From a virus: a DNA stretch of 29,360 nt. The first letter of the stretch is position 1; the number at the start of each line of letters is the position of its first letter. The stretch lies in the IMG/VR virus record IMGVR_UViG_3300037137_001530, positions 1 to 29,360 of that record; one strand, written 5' to 3'. A program made the translations under genes and the position numbers. The notes beneath the pieces were generated by a model, which saw nothing but the letters and a program-made list of their open reading frames with translations, did no database searches and was not told where the DNA came from. Of the stretch, positions 6,990 to 15,657 are shown piece by piece.

Positions 6990-8102
6990 ATGGCGCAAAC
7001 CATCATAGGTTTGAATGACGCAAAAGCAGTAAAGCGCTACTCCGGAAACCTCGCGGTTGACGTTGGGCGCAAAGGGTATTTTACCAGAAAGTTTATGGGA
7101 AAAGGCAATGTCCCAACAAAACCTATCTGGCAACTTACTGATCTTGAAGCGGATGCCGGGGAGCAAATCACTTACGATCTTTCTATGCAGCTCAATATGC
7201 AACCAATAGAGGGTGACAGAGAACTGCACGGGAAAGAAGAAGCGCTCGTATTCTACACAGACGTCGTCTACATCGATCAGATGAGAGGTGGCGCGGATTG
7301 CGGTGGTAGGATGACGAGGAAGAGAACCCTTCACGACCTTCGTCAGGTCGCGAGAGCAAGGTCCACAGATTGGTGGGCAAGGGTATTTGATGAGGTAATT
7401 TTCATGTACCTCTCGGGTTCGCGCGGAACGAACAGCGAATTTGTATTTCCGACAACTTACTCCGGATTTGCTAACAACACCCTTACGGCCCCGGATACAA
7501 ACCATCTAGTATACGGCGGAGTTGCTACGGCTAAGACCAATCTCGCTTCGACTGATACGATGAGCACTCTCCCTATCGACCGAGCGGTTGCTTACGCCGA
7601 GATGATGGGTGGAGGCGGACCTGCTTACTCAGAGATTCCGCAGATCCAGAAGTGCGAGATTGACGGAGAAGAGTTGTTCCTCTGTATCATGGACCCTTAC
7701 CAAGCGTTCAACCTTAGGAGAAATACGACGACCAACGATTGGGCTGATATTCAGAAAGCCATCGCAACTGCGGTTGGTCGCGAGAGCATGTTCCTTAAAG
7801 GTGGAATGGGTATTTGGAACGGAGTAGTCCTTCACAAACACCAGAACTGCATTCGGTTCACTGATTATGGATCAGGTGGAGTGACAAGTGCCACAAGAGC
7901 GTTGTTCCTTGGATTACAGGCAGGTGCTATGGCATTTGGTTCTCCTGGTCAGGACCTTCGCTTCGGGTGGCATGAGGAAGGGCGTGACAATGATAACCGG
8001 GTCGTAATTACCACTCACACGATCTGGGGATTCAAGAAAGTCACGTTTAACGGAAATGACTTTGGTGTGATGGCGATCGATACGGCCGCCACAAAACCGT
8101 AA
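6990..8102 (+). CDS. major capsid protein (N4-gp56/DUF4043-like)
   Basis: The main shell protein, 370 residues, with an HK97-type fold expected for this family. Recognisable features are the N-terminal AVKRYSGNLAVDVGRKGYFTRKFMGKG region, the GEQITYDLSMQLNMQPIEGD segment with LHGKEEALVFYTDVVYIDQMRGG (the E-loop side), and the RTLHDLRQVARARSTDWWARVFDEVIFMYLSG helix typical of N4-gp56 family capsid proteins. AGAAGGAGGTAG (6976-6986) precedes the ATG. Upstream are the scaffold and a promoter-like element; downstream is a second head protein and a terminator. GC content and CpG frequency are high here, as in the other core head genes. Confidence 0.9.
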   Translation: MAQTIIGLNDAKAVKRYSGNLAVDVGRKGYFTRKFMGKGNVPTKPIWQLTDLEADAGEQITYDLSMQLNMQPIEGDRELHGKEEALVFYTDVVYIDQMRGGADCGGRMTRKRTLHDLRQVARARSTDWWARVFDEVIFMYLSGSRGTNSEFVFPTTYSGFANNTLTAPDTNHLVYGGVATAKTNLASTDTMSTLPIDRAVAYAEMMGGGGPAYSEIPQIQKCEIDGEELFLCIMDPYQAFNLRRNTTTNDWADIQKAIATAVGRESMFLKGGMGIWNGVVLHKHQNCIRFTDYGSGGVTSATRALFLGLQAGAMAFGSPGQDLRFGWHEEGRDNDNRVVITTHTIWGFKKVTFNGNDFGVMAIDTAATKP

Positions 8103-8128
8103 GCAAATAAAGAAAGGAGGTATATAAT

Positions 8129-8641
8129 ATGACAGACGTATTTGTGCCGTTAGACATTTACATTGAACCGCCGATTGCGGCAATACCGGGTTCAAGAGTT
8201 ATTCACAAATCAGTCACGTTGACCGCGGCTCAACAGGTCATCACCAACTACTTTGGTTTTGGCGTTTTGCCTGCTGGTCACAAATTGATGGATTGTGTCC
8301 TTGAGTCTGCTGACATTGATGGCGCCACTTCTCACACCATCTCTGTTGGTATTCTCAACACCTATTATGGACAAGCTCCGGCTACAGTAGCTGTTCCTGC
8401 GGCATATAGTTCCGGTGGTGCGACGAATACAGGTACTGCGCCTGCACTTGTGTCGGGGCAGAACGTTCTTACCGCGTCCACCGTCGGACAGGCTGGAGGT
8501 CGAGTTTACCCTTCGCTCGCGTTCACTGAAGCGATTGGGGTGGACTACAGTAAGGACCGAATTATCGCGCTGTATTTTCCAGCGGTCGGTACTTCGGTCG
8601 AAGGAAAAGTCGGTCTGATTTACACGATCGACGCTGCGTAG
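8129..8641 (+). CDS. small head protein following capsid (decoration/structural candidate)
   Basis: A 170-residue beta-rich protein with no signal peptide. The block VTLTAAQQVITNYFGFGVLPAGHKLMDCVLESADIDGATSHTISVGI resembles small structural proteins that follow N4-gp56-type capsid genes, in which a strand with polar turns precedes a statement of expected particle properties in Ala/Thr-rich loops. AAAGGAGG lies at 8112-8119. The gene is co-transcribed with the capsid gene and closed by a terminator, so it is probably needed in high amounts, as expected for a decoration or minor head protein. The exact role is inferred from position. Confidence 0.65.
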   Translation: MTDVFVPLDIYIEPPIAAIPGSRVIHKSVTLTAAQQVITNYFGFGVLPAGHKLMDCVLESADIDGATSHTISVGILNTYYGQAPATVAVPAAYSSGGATNTGTAPALVSGQNVLTASTVGQAGGRVYPSLAFTEAIGVDYSKDRIIALYFPAVGTSVEGKVGLIYTIDAA

Positions 8642-8653
8642 CATTTAAGGATG

Positions 8654-8676
8654 GAGGGGACGAAAGTCCCCTCTTT
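8654..8676 (+). terminator. Rho-independent terminator after the head genes
   Basis: A perfect 8-bp stem GAGGGGAC / GTCCCCTC (8654-8661 and 8666-8673) closes a GAAA tetraloop and is followed by TTT and an A/T stretch. It lies 12 bases after the stop of the head gene ending at 8641, separating the capsid transcripts from the tail genes. Confidence 0.85.
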
Positions 8677-8706
8677 AAAATAAGATAAGGATATAGGAGG
8701 ATAGGA

Positions 8707-9138
8707 ATGTTGATAGAATGTTTGATAAAAAGAGAAGGCCCGACGCCTGTAGAATTGGGGAAGACGCGCTACATGTTTATGCCGATACCTAATTTGAATC
8801 GAAAAAAAGGTGAACCATCGACTTCTGTGTGCGAGATTAATTCTGAAGAACACCTTGAGTTTCTCCTCAAATCTAATCAATTTCGTCAATACAAAGATGG
8901 ACAGATTATCGAGGAGGTAAAGGACTTAGATCTTACCGGATTTAGTATCGTAAAACATCAAGAAGGCAGAATGGAGGGTTATCGCGTAGAAGATGGTACG
9001 GTAAAACCCAAGGAATACATAGGAAGTGACGGAATTAGGAGACAATCATTACAGAATCTCCCTCCGTTTGATACAGAGTTTACTGCATGGCAATGGCTGA
9101 GAGAAGAAGTTAGTATGAGCGTTAAAGAGGAGGGATAA
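8707..9138 (+). CDS. hypothetical phage structural-region protein
   Basis: A 143-residue protein with AGGAGG at 8696-8701. The first half (MLIECLIKREGPTPVELGKTRYMFMPIPN...STSVCEINSEEHLEFLLKSNQFRQY) resembles a small family often found just after capsid genes, with a beta hairpin, a Val-Cys-Glu-Ile strand and a helix ending in a Phe/Tyr pair. The C-terminal half is charged and ends FTAWQWLREEVSMSVKEEG. No catalytic motif is seen. The stop overlaps the next start (TAATG). A head-completion or connector accessory is plausible by position. Confidence 0.65.
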   Translation: MLIECLIKREGPTPVELGKTRYMFMPIPNLNRKKGEPSTSVCEINSEEHLEFLLKSNQFRQYKDGQIIEEVKDLDLTGFSIVKHQEGRMEGYRVEDGTVKPKEYIGSDGIRRQSLQNLPPFDTEFTAWQWLREEVSMSVKEEG

Positions 9139-10085
9139 TGGCTCAAACTATCAGTACGTTGACCGTCGACGTATTGCCGAGATTAACGATGGCGCCCAAG
9201 AAGGGCATCTCAATCTATCAAGCGGCGAATTCAATACAATCTCTGTTATACAAGAAATTGGTTGATAGAGGGTCTGATCTCGTGGCTTCTGGTAATTTAG
9301 AACTTGTGATACCTGCTTTTGGGTATACAGTATCATTACCTACCGATTTTGTGTCAATGGCCGAAAAGCCTAAGGCGCAAGAGCTTTATACGGATTGGAT
9401 GGCCGGTACAGTTACTTCATACGATTCAATTACGGGGATTCTCGTGATAAATTCCATAAGTTCTGCTGGAACAGATTCTCTCAGCGATTGGAGAATTGCT
9501 CTCGCAGAAACGCCTGGAACTCCATCGACCATAATAGGAAGTTCAACGACGACATTAACGCCTATTACTGGACCTATTACGCTGACGATGGAATCTGGTG
9601 CTACGTTAGTTCCGGGGGATTACGTGTTTATCGTACCAGCAAATTTACCAGATAACCTTAAATCGATGCACAAATGGTTGAATCCATCGTACCTCTTAGA
9701 AGATCATGATCATGACCTTCATTGGTGGACGTCGTACGGATTAGTTAGCTTTGACTACGAACCGCCGTGTAACCGACCGACCTATTATAAGGTGGTAGGA
9801 AATACGCTTTTTGTTAGACCTAAAGTCGTCATAAACGTGTCAATTACCGGGAGATATAACCAAAAACCTGTAGATTTTACGAGACCGGACGACGTTATTC
9901 CATGGAATGGATTGTTTTACGAGGTATTTAGAGAAGGAGTTGTGAGGATAATTTCAAAGCAATTATCTATGCCAGATACTGATGCTGATTTTATGAAATT
10001 TTTTTATCGAGAAGTAGATATAATCGTAAATTCTCGGTATAGGATTTTACCGACGAGAAGGATGAGGAGGGCATATTGGTTATGA
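9138..10085 (+). CDS. probable head-tail connector protein
   Basis: A 315-residue protein starting within TAATG, with GAGGAGGG upstream. The N-terminus is helical (SIYQAANSIQSLLYKKLVDRGSDLVAS), followed by LVIPAFGYTVSLPTDFVSMAEKP, a strand-turn pattern seen in phage adaptor proteins. A fibre-like beta module (TSYDSITGILVINSISSAG...DWRIALAETPG, about 95-135) is inserted. The second half has WLNPSYLLEDHDHDLHWW and WNGLFYEVFREGVVRII, and a basic helical end RYRILPTRRMRRAYWL. Position between capsid and adaptor genes supports a connector role; the precise ring position is unknown. Confidence 0.62.
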   Translation: MAQTISTLTVDVLPRLTMAPKKGISIYQAANSIQSLLYKKLVDRGSDLVASGNLELVIPAFGYTVSLPTDFVSMAEKPKAQELYTDWMAGTVTSYDSITGILVINSISSAGTDSLSDWRIALAETPGTPSTIIGSSTTTLTPITGPITLTMESGATLVPGDYVFIVPANLPDNLKSMHKWLNPSYLLEDHDHDLHWWTSYGLVSFDYEPPCNRPTYYKVVGNTLFVRPKVVINVSITGRYNQKPVDFTRPDDVIPWNGLFYEVFREGVVRIISKQLSMPDTDADFMKFFYREVDIIVNSRYRILPTRRMRRAYWL

Positions 10086-11128
10086 TAGGAACTTATACAG
10101 ACATTTTAACAGATTTAGCGAGATTTATAACTGAGGTAAATAACGTTAACATTGTTCAGATGTGCGGATTAGCGAAAGGTACCTCTACTCATACACTTAA
10201 GACGACGCAACAAGTGGTATATTCTCTTTTTAATAAGCAAATAACATTTGCATTGACGGATAATATAGCGATGACACCGTGTAACGTGCAAGCGGTAAAT
10301 ACGTTCTGTTATTATCTTGTCTCTGCGAATTTAGCATTTATTCCAGTAATTACCGTGACTAAAGGTACGGATAATATATACGCATTACCAACTATTCCGT
10401 GGGGAAATATCCCTATAGCTGTGTTTAAAGTGACGACAGATTTAGTTACGACGTTTACGTCAGGGACTACGGATTTAGCTGCTGTTGGACTTACTGTACA
10501 GTATTTTGATCTGGATGTTGGGATAGCGACGAAACTCCTTAATCAGGCAATGAGAGGATTAGAGAGAAAGACGAATTTTCGTGGAATGAAAATCAGAGTT
10601 GCGTACGCTTTAGCTTCTGCGTTTGCTACAGCATTCGATAATCCAATTCCTTTATACAAACAACTTCTGCAGGAAGGTGGAGCATATGGTGTTGACGCGT
10701 TGAATAAAAGATACCCTATAAATAAACAAGATATTGATGAGGTTGAGGGTGCGTTCTTGGATACACAGACTGGACCACCGCAGTTGATCACAGAAATTCC
10801 CGCGACAGAGACCATATTAACACCAGACACAATTCCTAATCTCCAATTTCTGATTAGACCGATACCTGATGCAGCGTATACTGTGGTTTTAACCGGATAT
10901 CAATATAGTCCGTACCTAGACGGGGTCATATACGATCAGAATTGGTGGACGATGTATCATTCAGATGTTCTCCTCTTTGGCGCGTTGGTTCAGGCGGAGA
11001 TGTACCTTAAAAATGATTCACGAATCCAGGTGTGGAAGGAAATGTACAACGAAAAACTCGGGGACCTCATAGTCGCGGAATCTGACGAACAATATTCAGG
11101 GTCTTCTAAATACGGACAAGGAAGATGA
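10082..11128 (+). CDS. head-tail adaptor candidate (SU10-type)
   Basis: The C-terminal third (LLFGALVQAEMYLKNDSRIQVWKEMYNEKLGDLIVAESDEQYSGSS) is the helical signature of SU10-type adaptor proteins: leucine-rich helix, Lys-Asp-x-Arg, WxxxYxxxL, then acidic residues and SGS. Adaptors sit under the portal and carry the nozzle. The N-terminal half carries a beta region (IYALPTIPWGNIPIAVFKVTTDLVTTFTSGTTDLAAVGLTVQYFDLD) common in phage fibres, so the protein may be a fusion. I chose ATG 10082, which overlaps the upstream stop (ATGA). A TTG at 10076 has better spacing from AGGAGG (10065-10070) and would add two residues. Confidence 0.65.
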   Translation: MIGTYTDILTDLARFITEVNNVNIVQMCGLAKGTSTHTLKTTQQVVYSLFNKQITFALTDNIAMTPCNVQAVNTFCYYLVSANLAFIPVITVTKGTDNIYALPTIPWGNIPIAVFKVTTDLVTTFTSGTTDLAAVGLTVQYFDLDVGIATKLLNQAMRGLERKTNFRGMKIRVAYALASAFATAFDNPIPLYKQLLQEGGAYGVDALNKRYPINKQDIDEVEGAFLDTQTGPPQLITEIPATETILTPDTIPNLQFLIRPIPDAAYTVVLTGYQYSPYLDGVIYDQNWWTMYHSDVLLFGALVQAEMYLKNDSRIQVWKEMYNEKLGDLIVAESDEQYSGSSKYGQGR

Positions 11129-11490
11129 TAGAACAGGAAGATTGGGATAAAATAAGGTCTTTAATCGACGAGATGGTGGAAAAAGGGAAGCAAGATGTTA
11201 TGCTCCTTCTCCCTGAAGTATCTGCTAACCTTTACATGCGTACGGTAGCTAAGATGAAGGCTCTTGATAAGTTTCGCGGAGAGTATAAAGAGTTAGTTCC
11301 TCATTTGGATATTGTTCGGTTTGAGATGGAAAAGGTTGAGGGTGATAACCCGGGAAAAACGTACGACGAGATTTTAAAGCTCGCTCTCCCTGAAATAAGT
11401 TCTAAGGTCAAGCAGATAGGAAAGATGGACGTATCTACGGTACAGAAGCCTACAGACCTTAAGATGAAGGGCGATTTAGGGGTATTGTGA
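11125..11490 (+). CDS. small helical protein, unknown
   Basis: A 121-residue, mainly helical, charged protein (EEDWDKIRSLIDEMVEKGKQDVMLLL..., NLYMRTVAKMKALDKFRGEYKELVPHLDIVRFEMEK). It starts in an ATGA overlap with the adaptor gene and ends in a GTGA overlap with the next gene. A tail or head-joining accessory is possible by position. No family is recognised. Confidence 0.65.
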   Translation: MIEQEDWDKIRSLIDEMVEKGKQDVMLLLPEVSANLYMRTVAKMKALDKFRGEYKELVPHLDIVRFEMEKVEGDNPGKTYDEILKLALPEISSKVKQIGKMDVSTVQKPTDLKMKGDLGVL

Positions 11491-12335
11491 AAGAAGCGAC
11501 TATACCGTTAAAGGAAATTTTAGCTAAAGGTTTAGTTCCAGCGCACAATCCCCGGAATAATCCAATGCTGACGTCCCTAATCGGCGGATACGTTTACGAA
11601 GGCGTTCTCACGACGAGCGAATTATTCTCTACGATGGAGTTACCTGCTGGAATTGAATTTGTGTTTCCGTATCCTCAATTAAAGGTATTGAGCGATGTAA
11701 TAGTGCTGATGAACGATAATCAAATATGGGAATGGAATGGAAATGGTTGGACCTCTAAGATATCTGGTCTTACTCCCGGGGTATTGTGGCGTGTCGTAGA
11801 TTTTAAGGCATTTCTCTGGTTTACTAATGGACAGATTTCTGTGGTAAAGAATGCAGCGAGCGGTGTGTACGCGATTGATACGGATAAACCATTCGGTACG
11901 TGTCTTGGTAATTATGGCGGTAAACCCTTTCTTGGGAGTCCTAATACTCCAGCGACAGGTGTTGATGCTGTATTAGAACCAGAACATTTACATTCATCAA
12001 TTTCACGTTCTAAATCCCCATCTTCATCAATAAGTCCATCATCTTCAATATCACGATCTAAATCACCCTCTAAATCTCCGTCTATTTCTCCATCTATATC
12101 ACCATCAGTAAGTCCATCATCATCAATATCACCATCAGTAAGTCCATCAATAAGTCCATCGTCATCAATTTCACCGTCTAAATCACCTTCAATATCCAGA
12201 TCTAAATCCCCATCGATATCTTTGTCTGTAAGTCCATCAATTTCACTGTCTGAATCTCCAAGTATTAGCCCATCAATTTCACCGTCTGAATCTCCAAGTA
12301 TTAGCCCATCAATTTCACCGAGTCCAAGTACATGA
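11487..12335 (+). CDS. propeller-like tail protein with Ser-Pro-Ser tail (nozzle-like N-terminal half?)
   Basis: A 282-residue protein with a GTG start coupled to the previous stop. Residues 1-168 contain P(A/V)HNPRNNP, a proline-rich PYPQLKVLSDVIVLMNDNQIWEWNGNGWTSK segment and WRVVDFKAFLWFTNGQISVV, the short strand-turn-Trp pattern of tail-nozzle beta propellers. Residues 170-282 are SPSxSPS repeats ending SISPSISPSPST, almost the same end as in the gene at 5233. The propeller part looks incomplete. The missing blades may be in the gene at 16074, suggesting a split nozzle. From the repeat region on, base composition drops in GC and CpG. Function as a nozzle is inference. Confidence 0.6.
   Translation: MKEATIPLKEILAKGLVPAHNPRNNPMLTSLIGGYVYEGVLTTSELFSTMELPAGIEFVFPYPQLKVLSDVIVLMNDNQIWEWNGNGWTSKISGLTPGVLWRVVDFKAFLWFTNGQISVVKNAASGVYAIDTDKPFGTCLGNYGGKPFLGSPNTPATGVDAVLEPEHLHSSISRSKSPSSSISPSSSISRSKSPSKSPSISPSISPSVSPSSSISPSVSPSISPSSSISPSKSPSISRSKSPSISLSVSPSISLSESPSISPSISPSESPSISPSISPSPST
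11994..12332 (+). repeat. in-frame repeats encoding SPSxSPS (AT-rich version)
   Basis: About 339 bp of degenerate tandem repeats built from TCA, CCA, AGT and CCG codons. At the 3' end, a 36-bp unit starting gtctgaatctccaagtatt repeats at 12248 and 12284. The period equals that of the repeat at 5662-5729, but the codons differ. Confidence 0.9.
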
Positions 12336-12336
12336 T

Positions 12337-15036
12337 ATGAGTAATTGGAAATTAAATAAAAATTCTGGTCCTTGGCCGTTTCAGAAGCAATATGATGTCT
12401 GGGGTTATATTAATAATCCAAGATGGACCACTCTTCAACAAAAAGAGGAAGTTGAAATTAAGTACTGGAACAAACTATTTGCTACAGTGTTCGAAGGAGA
12501 AATTGCTTATCTAGCCGGAAGTACTGCTTATGGCACACTTTATGCTAGATTATATTACAAAGACACATTATTTAATGAAGTTAATAGCCCTTCTCATAGT
12601 CAATTTGACTACGGTGGATTTCTAGAGGGTTTAAGAGACGATAAAAATAATGTAGTTTTTACTGCATTAATACGGCACAATCCATCTGTTGGTGGACATT
12701 GGGTTCATGTTATTAGAGAGAGTAAATGGTATTATACTAAAGTATTCGATGAAACTAGTTATACTTATCCATCAAAAACTTATAGGCCAAATAGACAGAA
12801 AAGTCTTGTTACAAAATCAAATGGAATTATGTGTGCAGTTTGTAGTCTTTTTACTGATAATCCTACTAATAGATTCGATCTTTTAGTTAGAACTTCCTAT
12901 GATTGGGGAAAGACATGGACTCCGGTGTTAATAGTTGCTACAAATTATGGAGGAAATCAAGATCATATAGCTATAGATGTTGCAGAGGATGGTTCGATTT
13001 ATTTACTTGCATTTAAAACTTCTGGAACAGTAGCTACTAATATTGTAGGTACTTTTAAGTCTATAGATGATGGTTTAACTTGGACTCTACAATCTGAGAC
13101 AGATATGAGAAGATTAGGAAGTAGTGCTACTTCTTATGAATCATCTTTGAGTATTAGGATAACTAATGGAATCCTTTATACTTCAACAATGTGGTCAGAT
13201 GCATATATAGGAACACATTATTCTCTAAATTATGGTGTAACTTGGGTTACTAATCATAGGTATATAAATCAACGTCCTGTATATGGTCTAGCTCAGACCG
13301 CTTACAATGATACAGTGGTTCAAGTTTTTCCAAAGAACCAATATCCTCTTGTAGAGTGGGTAGTGCATAAGAGCATTGATAGAGGTGCAAATTTTACTCA
13401 AGTATTTTCTTTTGATGGGGGTTATTTTGCAAATGATCCTGTAAATCCTTGTATAGATAATGAAAGAGATTTGTACGTAGTTACATCTCATATTCCTTTT
13501 TATAATCTAGGAGATGTATCTTATTTAGGTTATCTTGTTGGGTATAATGGATGGGAATCTGTAGAGGAAGCTAAGACCCCTCTTGATAGAGCAACTGTAT
13601 ATATTGGTCCAGGAGCTGCACCGCCATTTGGTTTACCAGAGTTAGAGTGGTGGCAAAGGAATACAGCAGATACCCATTTTCCTTGTGGCCATTGGCATAT
13701 GCAAAAATTTATTCTTGGTGTAAGTATGCTTGAAATACCTCATTCCTGTTTTAGTGATGTTGATGTTAAGACCTATATAGATGATAAAGGTCAGTTACAA
13801 GTTTGGATTGCTATGGCTATGGGTATCGATCTTGATCCAAACGGTATGCTTGTTCTTGTTTATGATTCGGGTGATAGAGTTTGGGTTCCTTCTACAGGAC
13901 CTGTGGAGTTGGATTGGGAGTTTAGTGATAAATGGAATGTTATTGATTGGCTTCCTACAAGGTATTATTATTACCCAAGAATGGAAATTGGGGACAAGAA
14001 TTTCTGGGTATGGAGTTTAGGTTATGATATGGAAACTACGGAGTATTGGGGTATTCAATCTCTTTGGGTATGGAAAGATGGAGTTATAACATATCGATAT
14101 TTTGATAAAGAATATGATGATGATAACCCCCCATACGATTATGGCGGTGCTTGGTATAAAACCGATTCTTCCAATTTAAAGGTTACTGCTGCTGGAGTTA
14201 TCGTGTGGGTTTATGAGTGGGAGTATGGAGAATCAGGAAATGATTATCAAGATATTATTTGTCAGGTTTCTCAGGACTATGGTCAAACTTGGACTAGACA
14301 CATCATTGCTCATGGGGATTGGAATTCGTTCTTAGGACCTAATCCTGAATGTAGAGCAGACTCAAGTGGTAATTTCTACATAATGTATACAGAAGAAGAT
14401 TTAGGGGTTAGAATATGGAAAAGTGTTGATAGTGGATCCAGTTGGGTTCTTATGGGTACTCTTGCAATTCCTGAAGGATTGGAGTTACTTACTATTCAAA
14501 GGGATTATGTTAGATCATATATTGATTCTACTACAGAGGATTTATGGATAATAGATGATTGTTGGCAAGCGACGAGTCATCCTATTGAGGGTTTTCATGT
14601 AGACTTTTGGAAGAGTACTGATAGTGGTGTTACTTGGAGTAAGGTTGCTACATTTTCTTTAGGTTTTGCTTTTTGGTTTATTGGTTTTGCGGTGAAGGGT
14701 AGTATGATATTAGTATCCGCAACAGAATACTATATAAGTTATGGGGTAAAAATTTATAGAAGTACAGATTCTGGTGTTAACTTCGGTATAGTTCAAGATA
14801 TGACAGGTCTTCATGTGTGGAACGAAGCCCAGGAGTTTAAGAATGATGGTGATGTATGGGTTTGGTCGGGTCAAGAGTATCATGATCCTGTAGCTAATAG
14901 ATTAGGATTCCAGATGAGTTGGGATAATGGTGCTACATGGGAGCAAGTATTAACTGATATAAGTTTTGATTATCCTAATACTACTATACCTGTGTACAGA
15001 ATATTTAAAGAGCCGCAGATTTGGACTTTACCGTAG
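12337..15036 (+). CDS. Asp-box (sialidase/BNR-fold) virion protein
   Basis: A 899-residue protein with nine Asp-box motifs (Ser-x-Asp-x-Gly-x-Thr/Ser-Trp/Phe): SYDWGKTW (187), SIDDGLTW (242), SLNYGVTW (296), SIDRGANF (346), SQDYGQTW (645), SVDSGSSW (696), STDSGVTW (760), STDSGVNF (809) and SWDNGATW (861). These mark beta-propeller blades of the sialidase/BNR kind, probably two propellers. It may bind or cleave surface glycans as a receptor-binding or depolymerase protein. Catalytic residues of a true sialidase (arginine triad, Tyr/Glu pair) could not be assigned by eye, so an enzyme activity is unproven. The gene is AT-rich and nearly free of CpG, unlike the head genes, which suggests acquisition. 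It lacks a clear ribosome site and starts one base after the previous stop. Confidence 0.8.
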   Translation: MSNWKLNKNSGPWPFQKQYDVWGYINNPRWTTLQQKEEVEIKYWNKLFATVFEGEIAYLAGSTAYGTLYARLYYKDTLFNEVNSPSHSQFDYGGFLEGLRDDKNNVVFTALIRHNPSVGGHWVHVIRESKWYYTKVFDETSYTYPSKTYRPNRQKSLVTKSNGIMCAVCSLFTDNPTNRFDLLVRTSYDWGKTWTPVLIVATNYGGNQDHIAIDVAEDGSIYLLAFKTSGTVATNIVGTFKSIDDGLTWTLQSETDMRRLGSSATSYESSLSIRITNGILYTSTMWSDAYIGTHYSLNYGVTWVTNHRYINQRPVYGLAQTAYNDTVVQVFPKNQYPLVEWVVHKSIDRGANFTQVFSFDGGYFANDPVNPCIDNERDLYVVTSHIPFYNLGDVSYLGYLVGYNGWESVEEAKTPLDRATVYIGPGAAPPFGLPELEWWQRNTADTHFPCGHWHMQKFILGVSMLEIPHSCFSDVDVKTYIDDKGQLQVWIAMAMGIDLDPNGMLVLVYDSGDRVWVPSTGPVELDWEFSDKWNVIDWLPTRYYYYPRMEIGDKNFWVWSLGYDMETTEYWGIQSLWVWKDGVITYRYFDKEYDDDNPPYDYGGAWYKTDSSNLKVTAAGVIVWVYEWEYGESGNDYQDIICQVSQDYGQTWTRHIIAHGDWNSFLGPNPECRADSSGNFYIMYTEEDLGVRIWKSVDSGSSWVLMGTLAIPEGLELLTIQRDYVRSYIDSTTEDLWIIDDCWQATSHPIEGFHVDFWKSTDSGVTWSKVATFSLGFAFWFIGFAVKGSMILVSATEYYISYGVKIYRSTDSGVNFGIVQDMTGLHVWNEAQEFKNDGDVWVWSGQEYHDPVANRLGFQMSWDNGATWEQVLTDISFDYPNTTIPVYRIFKEPQIWTLP

Positions 15037-15050
15037 TAAAAGGAGGATTA

Positions 15051-15224
15051 ATGGGTAATTTAAGCGAAGAAGAAAAAATTATTCAGAAAGAAAAAAATAA
15101 AGATAAAATAATAATCACTGTAAACAGAGAAGTTAAAAGTATTTTACTGGAAAATATAACTTCACACAAAGATCTTATGAGAGGATTTCACAGAGCAAAA
15201 AAATTATTTTTGAAAGGAGAATAA
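15051..15224 (+). CDS. small charged protein, unknown
   Basis: A 57-residue protein, Lys/Glu-rich (MGNLSEEEKIIQKEKNKDK, then VNREVKSILLENITSHKDLMRGFHRAKKLFLKG). The start is fixed by AAAAGGAGG at 15038-15046, four bases before ATG 15051; an upstream TTG in the same frame lies inside the previous gene and lacks such a site. It is AT-rich like its neighbour and probably part of the same insert. The role is unknown. Confidence 0.65.
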   Translation: MGNLSEEEKIIQKEKNKDKIIITVNREVKSILLENITSHKDLMRGFHRAKKLFLKGE

Positions 15225-15641
15225 ATGGCAGAGGCTATTGGTATAATATCAAATTATTGGAAATATTACTTACTCAGTTTAATTGAAGGACATACGTTTA
15301 AGGCTATTTTAATGCAACCAGGGTTTGCGTTCAACAGAAATTCTCATAAAGTGTATGCGGATATATCTCCTTTTGAAATTGCTGCAGTATCCGGATATAT
15401 ATACGGAGGAATAGAATTAACTAATCCAGTAGTAGTTCAAGACGATATAAATGATAGGGGCACTTTATCGTTCGATAATTTACCATTTGTTCCGTCCGGC
15501 GCAGATGTTTCGTTGTCGGGTACAATTGTCCTTGATTCTACTGCAGATGTTATTCTCGTATTTGCGAGTACGGGTGGGACGGTTGTAGCGATTGATGGTA
15601 TTGGGTATATATTAAGAAATATACAGGGAAGAATTACTTAA
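15225..15641 (+). CDS. phage tail/fibre-associated protein, copy 1 of a tandem pair
   Basis: A 138-residue protein starting directly at the previous stop, with AAAGGAGA upstream. Family-like blocks are SNYWKYYLL (9-17), ILMQPGFAFN, a polar strand region (SPFEIAAVSGYIYGG), INDRGTLSFDNLPFVPSG, ADVILVFASTGGTV and a final beta strand YILRNIQGRIT. I recognise this as a widespread family of small virion/tail proteins in metagenomic phages, with the NYWKY-LMxxGF and NDRGxxxFD-VxxTPSG patterns. No enzymatic motif is present. It is paralogous to the next gene. Confidence 0.7.
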   Translation: MAEAIGIISNYWKYYLLSLIEGHTFKAILMQPGFAFNRNSHKVYADISPFEIAAVSGYIYGGIELTNPVVVQDDINDRGTLSFDNLPFVPSGADVSLSGTIVLDSTADVILVFASTGGTVVAIDGIGYILRNIQGRIT

Positions 15642-15657
15642 TTTTAAGGAGGGATAA

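Noticed and set aside
6951-7505. 184-residue minus-strand frame over the capsid gene
   Set aside because: It lies opposite a well-supported capsid gene with no promoter or ribosome site; open by codon bias.
7732-7740. Second aatacgac similar to a T7 promoter start
   Set aside because: It lies inside the capsid gene and the remaining positions do not match.
8115-8128. TATAAT between ribosome site and ATG of the gene at 8129
   Set aside because: It lies after the ribosome site with no matching -35 box; more likely AT-rich spacer.
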